Positions 1 to 6,822 are shown, numbered from the stretch's first letter. The stretch is DNA of 14,830 bases from SVMC01 sp045601345 (GCA_045601345.1 JAZRZL010000017.1:1-14830); one strand, 5' to 3'. The notes: generated by a model not told the origin, from the letters alone. Translations and numbers: made by a program.

Positions 1-573
1 TCTGGACTGCTTTTGGTAACTTCTGACGCACATGAAGGGATCCGTTACGCGTTGAGCCAAGTCTATCCCAATGTGCCCTGGCAGCGTTGTCAGTTTCATT
101 TTTCCAAAAACATTTCCGAGAAAGCTCCAAAGAAATATCAGACCGGTATCCGTGCAGAATTGCAGGAAATGTTCAGCTGTGAGACCGTGGCAGAGGCCAG
201 AAAAAAGCGCGATTCTATCATAGAATCCTATGCAGATGTTGCAGAGTCTGCCATGGAGTGTCTGGATAAAGGCTTTGAAAGCTCCATGTCTGTCATGGAA
301 TTGCCCAAACCCTTGCGGCGATTTTTCCGCACCTCCAACCACATTGAGCGGCTCAATAAAGAATTGAAGCGCCGTTCCAAGGTGATTGGCATTTTCCTGA
401 ATGAAGCATCCTTGCTCCGATTGATGGGGGCAGTGCTGGAAGAACGGAGTGCAGTGATGCAAAACGGAAAGGCTGTTTACAGCAGAACTACATATGATAC
501 ACTGTTGAAATCCGAAACACCGGCAAAGCTGGTGCTGATCGCGAAGGAACAACAGCAGCTTCTGAAGACCTGA
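1..573 (+). CDS. IS256-family (mutator type) transposase, C-terminal part
   Basis: The frame is open at the window edge, so this is the C-terminal ~190 residues of a protein that is normally about 400 long; whether the N-terminal half is intact cannot be seen. It catalyses cut-and-paste or copy-out transposition of its own element. Visible family marks are SDAHEGIRYAL (second Asp of the DDE triad), the WQRCQFHF Cys-x2-His stretch, and TSNHIERLNKELKRRSKVIG, which holds the catalytic Glu and the RR box followed by a short helical C-terminus. No frameshift or internal stop is seen in this part. It is followed by a long inverted repeat and a probable element end, then an unrelated cell-wall gene. 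Family assignment is firm from motifs; the element cannot be named. Confidence 0.9.
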   Translation, partial: SGLLLVTSDAHEGIRYALSQVYPNVPWQRCQFHFSKNISEKAPKKYQTGIRAELQEMFSCETVAEARKKRDSIIESYADVAESAMECLDKGFESSMSVMELPKPLRRFFRTSNHIERLNKELKRRSKVIGIFLNEASLLRLMGAVLEERSAVMQNGKAVYSRTTYDTLLKSETPAKLVLIAKEQQQLLKT

Positions 574-577
574 GGAC

Positions 578-656
578 AGCTATTGAAATGTGGAAAACCC
601 TACTGACTGCGTTCGGGAATAGAAGCCAATACAGGGTTTTCCACATTTCAACAGCT
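578..656. repeat. 24-bp inverted repeat after the transposase stop
   Basis: Arms 578-601 and 633-656 are reverse complements with one mismatch in 24 (core GAAATGTGGAAAACCCT against AGGGTTTTCCACATTTC), separated by a 31-base loop. The left arm begins five bases after the transposase stop. No T-run follows on either strand, so it is not a textbook intrinsic terminator, although an RNA hairpin this long could still block transcription or shield transposase mRNA. It could also be a duplicated or inverted copy of an element end. Confidence 0.75.
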
Positions 657-949
657 CTACTGCTTATGGCCGCGCTGTCCTCCCTCCCTGGGAAGAGCGA
701 AAAAAATTCATGGCCTACAGTTTTTCCCAAGAATACAGCAATATCACATTCGGCATGATTGTATCATCTGATGCATGATTAATAAGTATGCTACTAATAT
801 AGAATTTTATCTGAGGGAATTTACACACAATTTAGGACTTGACTAAAAATGCGAAAAAATTGACACAACCCAAAACGAATTTCCAAATTAATGCAACTTT
901 TTTCCGCAAAATACATAGAATGGGCAAAACGAAGAAAGGTGGCAAGGCA

Positions 950-1690
950 ATGGCATTTCTTTTTTTAAGTCCCTCTACGCAAGAATTCAATCCGTATATC
1001 ACCTATGGCAACGAAGAATACTGGATGAACCTTCTTGCGGATGCGATGATTCCCTACTTACACGCCAGCGGAATAAATGTTGATCGAAATGATCCAGCCG
1101 GAACAGTGGGAGATTCGGTGCGTGCTTCAAATAGAGGAAATTATGATTTTCACCTCGCACTGCACTCCAACGCCTCCCCTCCCAATCTCAGCGGTTTACT
1201 TCAAGGGGTAACAATCTACTATTATCCCGGCAGTTCCAGAGCCATGAAAATGGCAAATATTATTGCTGATAACATTCGCTCTATCTATCCGAATCCTCAG
1301 CTTGTCCGTACCGTTGCAACCCGTGCCTTGTATGAGCTGCGCAATACCAGAATCCCCGCCGTGTTAGGAGAATTCGGTTATCACGATAATTTAGATGATG
1401 CGCTATGGCTGGAAAATAACCTGAATACCATTGCAAGAAGTCTTGCCCTGTCGGTAACCGAGTATTTCGGCCTTCCCTTCCTCTCCCCGAAGATGTCACG
1501 GCAAGCTGTTGTTCAGACCATTTCCGGTCAGCTGAATCTTCGCGGTGCGCCATCTGCCAATTCGCGGGTTGTCACACGTATCCCCAACGGTACACAGGTG
1601 TCAGTGCTTAACGAGTACGATGGCTGGTATGTAGTAGAGTACAATGATTTATATGGCTATGTCCTTGGAGAATATCTGCGCTTCATCTAG
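950..1690 (+). CDS. N-acetylmuramoyl-L-alanine amidase (Amidase_3 type) with C-terminal SH3b domain
   Basis: A 246-residue enzyme predicted to cleave the amide bond between N-acetylmuramic acid and the stem peptide of peptidoglycan. The ATG at 950 is chosen because AAAGGTGG (935-942) sits seven bases upstream; a frame open further upstream runs into the likely IS end. The amidase domain covers about residues 2-177: Glu22/Glu23 in YGNEEY, His72 in HLALHSNAS and Glu141 in GEFGYHDN match zinc-ligand and catalytic positions. The usual first-ligand motif DPGHGG is replaced by LSPSTQ (6-11), which has no His; from memory a clostridial subfamily shares this. An SH3b wall-binding domain (187-246, with LNLRGAPS and GDGWYVV-like DGWYVVEY) follows. 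There is no signal peptide, so it may act in a mother cell or be released by lysis. It overlaps the convergent lipoprotein gene by eight bases. Confidence 0.85.
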   Translation: MAFLFLSPSTQEFNPYITYGNEEYWMNLLADAMIPYLHASGINVDRNDPAGTVGDSVRASNRGNYDFHLALHSNASPPNLSGLLQGVTIYYYPGSSRAMKMANIIADNIRSIYPNPQLVRTVATRALYELRNTRIPAVLGEFGYHDNLDDALWLENNLNTIARSLALSVTEYFGLPFLSPKMSRQAVVQTISGQLNLRGAPSANSRVVTRIPNGTQVSVLNEYDGWYVVEYNDLYGYVLGEYLRFI

Positions 1691-2183
1691 GCTTTTCCAC
1701 AAGTGAAAATGAGGAAATGACGGCATTGATGCGATCGTTATATTTTTTCCCCAAACCTTCCTTTACGCGAAAACAAAGGCTGTAGCAATACTCTCCCTGT
1801 AATATAATTCTTCCACGGCAAATCATCTGGGAATCTTCATTTGCTTCGCACCATACAAGACAGCATTCCTCTCTATCGGCCAGCTTCATGGTAATTCCCG
1901 ACACCACACTGCCGGAAACCGCATATAAAGCTGCATCCATGCTGTCGGTTACAAAGCATCTTGTTTCAATCGTACACTCTCCATGCGCTTCACAGTAGAC
2001 TGTTTTCCCATTTTCAGCGGATATCACCTCACAATCATCGGGCAGCGCAATGCTTATTTCCAAAGGTGCATCTTCTACACCTACCGTCGGCTGCAAATCT
2101 CTCACATATTCCTTCATCTCCACACTTCGCGCCGTGCAGCCGGATAATATAAGGAAAAACAGCAGAAGCCATAATCGCCGCAA
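1683..2183 (-). CDS. Small putative lipoprotein, function unknown
   Basis: The 166-residue product starts with a short signal peptide (RR then a hydrophobic stretch 4-13) and a lipobox L13-S14-G15-C16, so it should be processed by Lgt/LspA and anchored on the outer face of the membrane. The mature part has several Cys (C64, C70, C76 region and around 107-112), and no domain is recognised. The start must be TTG at 2183, because an in-frame TGA lies three codons upstream and the next Met is at residue 23, past the lipobox; GGGGA is about ten bases upstream. It sits only 20 bases after a terminator, so it is either expressed by read-through from the exonuclease operon or from a weak promoter not recognised here. 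Its stop overlaps the convergent amidase gene. Confidence 0.7.
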   Translation of the reverse strand: MRRLWLLLFFLILSGCTARSVEMKEYVRDLQPTVGVEDAPLEISIALPDDCEVISAENGKTVYCEAHGECTIETRCFVTDSMDAALYAVSGSVVSGITMKLADREECCLVWCEANEDSQMICRGRIILQGEYCYSLCFRVKEGLGKKYNDRINAVISSFSLVEKPR

Positions 2184-2201
2184 ACAGCATCATCCCCATT
2201 C

Positions 2202-2230
2202 AAAAAACGCCGCTTTTTCAGGCGGCGTTT
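2202..2230 (-). terminator. Intrinsic terminator of the fakB-plsY-exonuclease operon
   Basis: A perfect 9-bp stem (2205-2213 with 2222-2230, AAACGCCGC/GCGGCGTTT) with an 8-base loop; read on the minus strand it is followed by a run of T (2207-2202). It lies 25 bases after the exonuclease stop. Confidence 0.85.
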
Positions 2231-2254
2231 CATGATATGTAGGGTTGATGCTGT

Positions 2255-2953
2255 TTATACCTGCTGCATTGCCATTTTATACAGGGGCAAATGCTTATCC
2301 AAGCTTTGGGGCAAATATTGAATGGAGGAAATTTGTTGGCCACTGACCCCATATTTCGGATGATAGCCAAACAAATTGACATAGGCAGAGAGATCATTGT
2401 GTTCTTCAGCCATAGCCTGCATTAGCAGGAATGTGGCCTTTGCATCATCCACCGCACGGTGACTATTAACTGCGTTATCGTTAAGCTGGTAGGCATCAAT
2501 GGCATTGCACAGGCGATGCGGGTATGGTCTGCGGTCACGATAAACAGTCAACGCATCGAAAAAACGAAGTCCCTTCAGGCAATCTACACAGCCAAAGCGA
2601 GCAAGAAAATAATAAATAAAATTCAGATCAAACTGCGCATTATAGGCACAGCACAAAACCTTTTCTCCTACTAGGAAATCATGCAGCTTCTGAGCAGCCT
2701 CATATCTTCCAATGCCCTCATAATCAAGCATTTCCTGTGTAATTCCTGTCAATTCCACAATTTTTTTCGGGACGCTTCTGCCTGTGGGAAGCTGAATCAG
2801 GCAGCTCAACTCCTGATCCTGCACAAAATCCGTTCCCTCCCGCCGAAGATGTATGGCACCGATCTCAATAATCTCTTCATATTTAGGGTGAATCCCTGTG
2901 GTTTCCGTATCGAATACCACCAAAGCATCAAAATCGGGAAATAGCTGTATCAT
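2255..2953 (-). CDS. DEDDh 3'-5' exonuclease, DnaQ/PolC-epsilon type
   Basis: A 232-residue exonuclease predicted to remove nucleotides from DNA or RNA 3' ends with two metal ions. The three Exo motifs are all present: FDTETTG (Asp15, Glu17), NAQFDLNF (Asp109) and HRAVDDA (His165, Asp170), which is the DEDDh signature. It stands alone without a polymerase domain, like the stand-alone epsilon-like proteins of Firmicutes, so repair, RNA trimming or proofreading are all possible. The last ~45 residues carry no recognised domain. The start overlaps the plsY stop as ATGA (2950-2953), which points to translational coupling. It is the last gene before the terminator. A role in lipid synthesis is not implied by the shared operon. 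Confidence 0.88.
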   Translation of the reverse strand: MIQLFPDFDALVVFDTETTGIHPKYEEIIEIGAIHLRREGTDFVQDQELSCLIQLPTGRSVPKKIVELTGITQEMLDYEGIGRYEAAQKLHDFLVGEKVLCCAYNAQFDLNFIYYFLARFGCVDCLKGLRFFDALTVYRDRRPYPHRLCNAIDAYQLNDNAVNSHRAVDDAKATFLLMQAMAEEHNDLSAYVNLFGYHPKYGVSGQQISSIQYLPQSLDKHLPLYKMAMQQV

Positions 2954-3582
2954 GACGAAGATTCCTCCGATGGATTTTCTTGTTCTTTGGTTTTCGGCCT
3001 AAACTCCGCTTCCTCTCCATGAACCAAGCGGCAGATATTACTGCGATGGAGAGAAATTACCAAAATACATACCAGAAGGCCAAGGCAAATCTCCGGGCTA
3101 AAACCAGGGTGAAGCAGCCAATAGGCAATTGGAAATATCACAGCTGCCACCATAGAACAGGCAGAGACCTTACGTGTCAGCAGGAACATAAGGAAAAATG
3201 CCGCGCACAGAATCAAAAACAGTCGCCAGTCCAGTAAAAGCCCAATACAAGCTGATACAGATACACCTTTACCACCGCGGAATTTAAAATATACCGGCCA
3301 GCAATGTCCAATCAAACACATCGCGCAGCCAATCACAAGTCCAAGGTCACCGGCAAAGAATCGTCCCAAAAATCCGGCAGCTGCGGTCTTGAGCATATCT
3401 CCCGCCAGCGTGAGCAATCCGGCAACCATACCAAATACCCTTGCCACATTGGTAGCGCCGGCATTACCACTGCCATGCTCACGCACATCTTTGTGTAGAA
3501 AAACTCTTGTAAGAATAACGGAGATACTGATAGAGCCAAGAAGATAACCCACCAGACCTGCCAGAATGTAACGAAGGGTCAT
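2950..3582 (-). CDS. plsY: Acyl-phosphate:glycerol-3-phosphate acyltransferase PlsY
   Basis: This integral membrane enzyme transfers an acyl group from acyl-phosphate to the sn-1 position of glycerol-3-phosphate, giving lysophosphatidate, the first committed step of phospholipid synthesis in most Gram-positives. The 210-residue length and about five membrane segments fit the family. The three conserved cytoplasmic motifs are visible: GSGNAGATN with upstream Ser (GSISI) near the N-terminus, GHCWPVYFKFRGGKGV in the middle, and HRSNICRLVHGEE near the end. A hydrophilic tail rich in Glu, Lys and Ser closes the protein. GGAGG lies about ten bases before the ATG. The gene follows the DegV/FakB gene by 38 bases and overlaps the exonuclease start. 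The upstream partner suggests that acyl-phosphate is partly made from fatty acids handled by FakB. Confidence 0.95.
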   Translation of the reverse strand: MTLRYILAGLVGYLLGSISISVILTRVFLHKDVREHGSGNAGATNVARVFGMVAGLLTLAGDMLKTAAAGFLGRFFAGDLGLVIGCAMCLIGHCWPVYFKFRGGKGVSVSACIGLLLDWRLFLILCAAFFLMFLLTRKVSACSMVAAVIFPIAYWLLHPGFSPEICLGLLVCILVISLHRSNICRLVHGEEAEFRPKTKEQENPSEESSS

Positions 3583-3620
3583 ACAAAGCTGCCTCCAAGC
3601 AATTGTTCAAACGGAAAAAG

Positions 3621-4475
3621 CTAAAGCGTATTCTTACGGAAGAAAAGAATACCCAGACATTTCGGACCGCAGTGGCTGGCAATGGTACAACCAGCCGTGG
3701 TAATCATCACCTGAGCAAACGGTGCGCACTGCCGCACAGTCGCTTCCACTGCATCAAGCTGGCTTTGCTCAAGTCCTGCGGAATAGGTGATAAAAATTCG
3801 CCGAAGATCCAGAGAATCCACATCAGCAAGCCGCTCTCGAATATACTTATCCAAGCACTTATCCAAACTGCCACGATACTTTTTGCCCACCTTCATTGCG
3901 CCATTGTGTACCTCAATACAGGGCTTGAGACTGAGCAGATTTGCTCCCAGAGCCGCCAGCGCACTGCATCTGCCGCCCTTACGGAGATAATCCAGCGTAT
4001 CAAGCACAAAGCTGACATCCAGCTGGGAGCGAAGCGCCTCTATTGCCGCAACAATTTCCTCAGGCGCTTTCCCTTCCGCTGCCATAATTGTTGCTTCAAT
4101 AGCAAGTTGGGCAATGCCAGTTGAAAGATTCTGGGAATCAATAACATAAATCTGCCCCAGCTCCGCCGCCGCAATTCTGGAATTCTGGTAGCAGGAAGAC
4201 ATGGAAGAACTGATGGTAAAGTGGATCACCGCATCATATTCCGATCTCAATTCGCTAAAACGCTTTAGATAATCGTCTACATTGACAGCCGCCGTAGAGC
4301 ATAGTTCTCCACCTTCACTGACATACTGAAAAATATCCTCTGTATGGATTTCCAAGCCGTCACGGTAGAAGGTTCCACCCTTATTCACATATAATGGAAT
4401 CATCTCAATACCAAGCTGTGCGGCAAGCGTTTGATCCAAATCACAGGTGCTGTCAGCGGTAATTTTAATTTTCAT
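3621..4475 (-). CDS. DegV-family fatty-acid-binding protein (FakB-like)
   Basis: DegV proteins bind one fatty acid; those that work with the kinase FakA present it for phosphorylation to acyl-phosphate, the substrate of PlsY. The 284-residue product begins with the DegV motif KITADSTCDL (4-13) and shows Thr61, Ser93 (in SSSMSSCYQ) and His268 (in SHCGPKCLG), the positions that hold the fatty-acid carboxylate in characterised FakB proteins. DTLDYLRKGGR in the middle is a further family mark. No signal peptide or membrane segment is seen, so it is cytosolic. AAGGAG lies nine bases before the ATG. It is the first gene after promoter 4520-4547 and is followed 38 bases later by plsY. No FakA kinase gene is in the window. 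The ligand preference cannot be read from the sequence. Confidence 0.9.
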   Translation of the reverse strand: MKIKITADSTCDLDQTLAAQLGIEMIPLYVNKGGTFYRDGLEIHTEDIFQYVSEGGELCSTAAVNVDDYLKRFSELRSEYDAVIHFTISSSMSSCYQNSRIAAAELGQIYVIDSQNLSTGIAQLAIEATIMAAEGKAPEEIVAAIEALRSQLDVSFVLDTLDYLRKGGRCSALAALGANLLSLKPCIEVHNGAMKVGKKYRGSLDKCLDKYIRERLADVDSLDLRRIFITYSAGLEQSQLDAVEATVRQCAPFAQVMITTAGCTIASHCGPKCLGILFFRKNTL

Positions 4476-4519
4476 GTATGTTTTCTCCTTTTCAGGATAA
4501 ATTCAACGGTCTTTTTTAT

Positions 4520-4547
4520 ATTGTAACCATTTTGATAGAAAAGTCAA
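4520..4547 (-). promoter_or_regulatory. Sigma-A-type promoter for the fakB-plsY operon
   Basis: On the minus strand a -35 box TTGACT (4547-4542), a 16-base spacer and a -10 box TACAAT (4525-4520) precede the DegV gene, leaving a leader of about 40 bases with a good ribosome binding site. Confidence 0.7.
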
Positions 4548-4590
4548 TTGTTTGAAATAGGATTGAAAGCTTTTTTGAGAAAACTTAGGG

Positions 4591-4602
4591 CATATTAATA
4601 TG
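4591..4602. promoter_or_regulatory. 12-bp perfect palindrome in the divergent intergenic region
   Basis: CATATTAATATG reads the same on both strands. It lies between the minus-strand fakB promoter and the plus-strand TATAAT of the 58-residue gene, about 30 bases upstream of that -10 box, a place where a repressor or activator dimer could act. AT-rich palindromes of this size also arise by chance, so this is only a candidate operator. Confidence 0.35.
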
Positions 4603-4607
4603 TGTCC

Positions 4608-4636
4608 GTTTTATTGTACATTTAAAGTAATATAAT
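4608..4636 (+). promoter_or_regulatory. Candidate promoter for the 58-residue membrane protein gene
   Basis: A consensus -10 box TATAAT is at 4631-4636, 25 bases before the start codon; the -35 position 17 bases upstream (4608-4613, GTTTTA) is poor, so the promoter may be activated or weak. Confidence 0.45.
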
Positions 4637-4660
4637 CGCAGCAGAAAAGGAGATGAGCTT

Positions 4661-4837
4661 ATGAATCAGCCAATTGATCTTTGTCCTTACCTTCCCGCGC
4701 AGCCAGTTTCCCCAAGCATTCGGCACCGGCAGCGCCGCAGCGCAGCCTCTCTGCTTCTGGTTCTGGAAACACTGATCTCGGTAATTATCGGCATCAGTGT
4801 ACTCATCGGTGTAGCAGCGCTTTTGCTGATGCTGTGA
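4661..4837 (+). CDS. 58-residue single-span membrane protein, function unknown
   Basis: A short gene with all the marks of real expression: TATAAT 25 bases upstream and AAAAGGAG (4645-4652) eight bases before ATG. The product has a Pro-rich N-terminus with one Cys (MNQPIDLCPYLPAQPVSP), then a basic stretch (RHRQRR, residues 21-26) and a hydrophobic helix from about 30 to 58 with a single charged residue (Glu36). By the positive-inside rule the N-terminus would be cytoplasmic. It has no recognised domain. Its TGA is immediately followed by the TGA (reverse strand) of the decarboxylase-like gene, so the two transcripts must run into each other or share an end. A sporulation-related small protein, a regulatory peptide or a type I toxin-like peptide are all possible; nothing in the sequence decides. 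Confidence 0.6.
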   Translation: MNQPIDLCPYLPAQPVSPSIRHRQRRSAASLLLVLETLISVIIGISVLIGVAALLLML

Positions 4838-6040
4838 TCAAAAATGATCAACCGGCAAAAATTGGCCATCTGTTGTATATAAGTAACCAGGATAAGCTTC
4901 CGGCACGAAAAGCTGCCCCTTCTGATAGCAACAGTAAGCACCCACATGATGCAGTGCAAGTAAATCCCCAGGTACACAGGGCGGCAAAATGGCACGATCA
5001 GTAAAGCGGTCAAAAGCATCTGCGCTACAGCCCTGTACAGAATAAACAAGTCTACCACTTCTGGCACAACTTCCAACACGAGACAGACTCTGGTGATGTC
5101 GCTGGAGCAATAGTCGGGGAATACTTGTCACTGTTGCATCCAGCACCACATAGCGGCGGCCTCGTTCCCGCACCTCTACAACACGGGACAGGAGCAGCCC
5201 GTGTCTGCCAACCACCCAACGGCCAAGCTCTGTATAAAGTATCGGCTTACAAAATGCATCATCATATGCCTCACGAAGCATCGCACCAACCTTAGGCAGA
5301 TTCACTGAAGGTGCCTTTGGCTTCATAGGAATGCCGATACCACCGCCAACGTCAATGATGCCAATATGGGAATCCGTCCTCTCCTCAATTTCCTGCGCCA
5401 ACGCCAGGAGAAGTCTGGCAACCGTAGGATAATAATGTTCCTCCATAGCATTGCCTGAAAGATGGCAATGAATACCAATTTCTCTCCGACCCAAGGTAGC
5501 AAGCCGCGCTGCCGCAGAAATGACTTGTTCTCTGGACATACCCGACTTATTTCGATCTGAATTCGCAGTAAAGGAAGGATTCGTACATGGTTTTTCAGGA
5601 TGATACCGTAAAAGGCAGACCTCTGGCAAATCATCCGCAAGTTTTTCAATCTGTCCGGGTGCATCAAAAATGAAGCCGCAATTCAGCCTCCGAATATGGA
5701 AAACTGCTTCGTCTGTCAACGCAGGTGTATGAAACAGGATATCCTTCCCCGGGACTCCAAGCCTTTCAGCCATAAGCAGCTCCGATACACTCCGTGTCAA
5801 GACACCAAAGCCTTCCTCCCGCAAAATACGCACCACAGCCGGAGCGCCATTGGTACGAAGTGGAAAAAAGCTCCTATGTCCCGGAAGGCGGCAAAAGCTG
5901 CCTTGAACTATTCGGGCAGATTTTCTGATGCCAACCTCATCATACAGGAAAAAAGGAGTTGACACATGAGCTGCAAAAGCCATCAGCTTTTCCTGCGGAA
6001 GAAACAACCGATCCGGTCGATATGTGTTGCCATAGGGCAT
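4838..6040 (-). CDS. Diaminopimelate decarboxylase-like protein lacking the PLP lysine
   Basis: The 400-residue product has the fold-type III decarboxylase layout: a TIM-barrel (about 28-280) and a C-terminal beta domain. Recognisable marks are TPFFLYDE (28-35), NKSGM (164-168), GIHCHLSGN (189-197), DVGGGIGI (230-237), ELGR (271-274) and GAY (367-369). The place of the PLP-binding lysine in the usual FAVKA stretch is FFPLRT (58-63), so Arg62 stands where Lys should be; CGT is three base changes from AAA or two to three from AAG. The active-site Cys-Glu pair (CE in VxGxLCE) aligns with Ala340-Asp341. It therefore probably does not decarboxylate diaminopimelate by the known chemistry. GAGGTGA overlaps the coaX stop and lies six bases before ATG; the gap to coaX is 11 bases. 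A regulator, a binding protein or a new activity is possible. Confidence 0.75.
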   Translation of the reverse strand: MPYGNTYRPDRLFLPQEKLMAFAAHVSTPFFLYDEVGIRKSARIVQGSFCRLPGHRSFFPLRTNGAPAVVRILREEGFGVLTRSVSELLMAERLGVPGKDILFHTPALTDEAVFHIRRLNCGFIFDAPGQIEKLADDLPEVCLLRYHPEKPCTNPSFTANSDRNKSGMSREQVISAAARLATLGRREIGIHCHLSGNAMEEHYYPTVARLLLALAQEIEERTDSHIGIIDVGGGIGIPMKPKAPSVNLPKVGAMLREAYDDAFCKPILYTELGRWVVGRHGLLLSRVVEVRERGRRYVVLDATVTSIPRLLLQRHHQSLSRVGSCARSGRLVYSVQGCSADAFDRFTDRAILPPCVPGDLLALHHVGAYCCYQKGQLFVPEAYPGYLYTTDGQFLPVDHF

Positions 6041-6051
6041 TGCACATCACC

Positions 6052-6822
6052 TCAGGTACGATTATTATTTTGATACAGGATATACAAACCCTTGAGAAGC
6101 AGATTTTTATCGTAAATGATTTCTCGCTTACAAAGAGGAATAACGAACTGGGAAATACCGCCAGTGGCAACCACGCACATCGGCGTACCCATTTCCTCCT
6201 CCATACGATCAAGCAATCCATCCAGCATGGCCGCCGCACCAAACATCACACCGCTGCACATACACTCCACAGTATTTTTCCCGATCGCGCATTTGGGTGC
6301 ATCCAGAGAAATTCCGGGCAGCTGGGCGGTGCGGCTGGTAAGCGCATCAAGAGAGATACGCAAGCCGGGACAAATGCAGCCGCCGCGGAAGGAACGATTC
6401 TTGTCAATGACCGAAATGGTGGTTGCTGTACCCATATCCACAATCATCAGCGGTGCGCCGTAAAGCTTAGCCCCGGCCACAGCGGCAACAATCAGGTCAC
6501 TGCCCACCTGCTTTGGGTTATCCACCTGCACGTTCAGACCGGTTTTGATTCCAGGTCCCACAATGAGGGGTTCTTTCCCAGTCATCTTTACAATCGCTGT
6601 ATGAATGGAATTGAGTACCGGGGGAACAACGGAGGAAATAATAATCCCCTCAAGTATTTCTGGTTTCACTTTAAACAGCGAAAGCATATTTTTCAGTGCA
6701 ATATGGTATTCATCCGAGGTCTGAAGCGTATTGGTCTGCATCCGGGCTTCAAAAAGGATTTCTTCCTTTTCAATGCCGCCAAGAACGATATTGGTGTTGC
6801 CGATATCAATCGCAAGAATCAT
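6052..6822 (-). CDS. coaX: Type III pantothenate kinase CoaX
   Basis: CoaX phosphorylates pantothenate to 4'-phosphopantothenate, the first step of coenzyme A synthesis, in the cytosol and typically with a monovalent cation. The 256-residue length is typical. The ASKHA-fold motifs are present: AIDIGNTN (4-11, phosphate-1 with Asp6), GSDLIVAAVAGA (the family's GADR-type substrate motif, with Asp kept but Leu where Arg is usual), VDMGTATTISVID (phosphate-2) and FRGGCICPGL. The ATG at 6822 follows GGAGG by seven bases; a longer reading to 6945 adds 41 residues without homology and overlaps the upstream gene, so it is rejected. It sits 20 bases after the metallophosphoesterase gene and 11 bases before the decarboxylase-like gene, in the same operon. 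Confidence 0.93.
   Translation of the reverse strand: MILAIDIGNTNIVLGGIEKEEILFEARMQTNTLQTSDEYHIALKNMLSLFKVKPEILEGIIISSVVPPVLNSIHTAIVKMTGKEPLIVGPGIKTGLNVQVDNPKQVGSDLIVAAVAGAKLYGAPLMIVDMGTATTISVIDKNRSFRGGCICPGLRISLDALTSRTAQLPGISLDAPKCAIGKNTVECMCSGVMFGAAAMLDGLLDRMEEEMGTPMCVVATGGISQFVIPLCKREIIYDKNLLLKGLYILYQNNNRT

Larger units (their letters stand above)
1..845 (+). mobile_element. Right-hand part of an IS256-like insertion sequence
   Basis: The transposase is followed by about 375 bases with no other gene. A sequence at about 815-845 (GAATTTACACACAATTTAGG, then ACTTGAC) resembles, from memory, the TTTACACA-type terminal repeats of many IS256-family elements, so it is the best candidate for the right end. 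The left end lies outside the window, so neither terminal-repeat pairing nor the 8-9 bp target duplication can be checked. The end position is a guess within roughly 30 bases. Confidence 0.4.

Noticed and set aside
753..780. Direct repeat GCATGATT at 753-760 and 773-780 as a possible target-site duplication
   Set aside because: The copies are only 12 bases apart, too close to flank an insertion; likely chance in AT-rich DNA.
860..889. TTGACA at 860-865 as the -35 of an amidase promoter
   Set aside because: No acceptable -10 box at 16-18 bases (CCAAAT or CAAATT only), so it was not listed as a promoter.
839..949. Longer N-terminus for the amidase starting at TTG 839
   Set aside because: The extra 37 residues are Lys/Asn-rich without homology, lie in or next to the likely IS end, and the ATG at 950 has a much better ribosome binding site.
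3603..4124. A 173-codon open frame on the plus strand, antisense to the DegV gene
   Set aside because: It is a shadow of the DegV reading frame with low-complexity, domain-free sequence.
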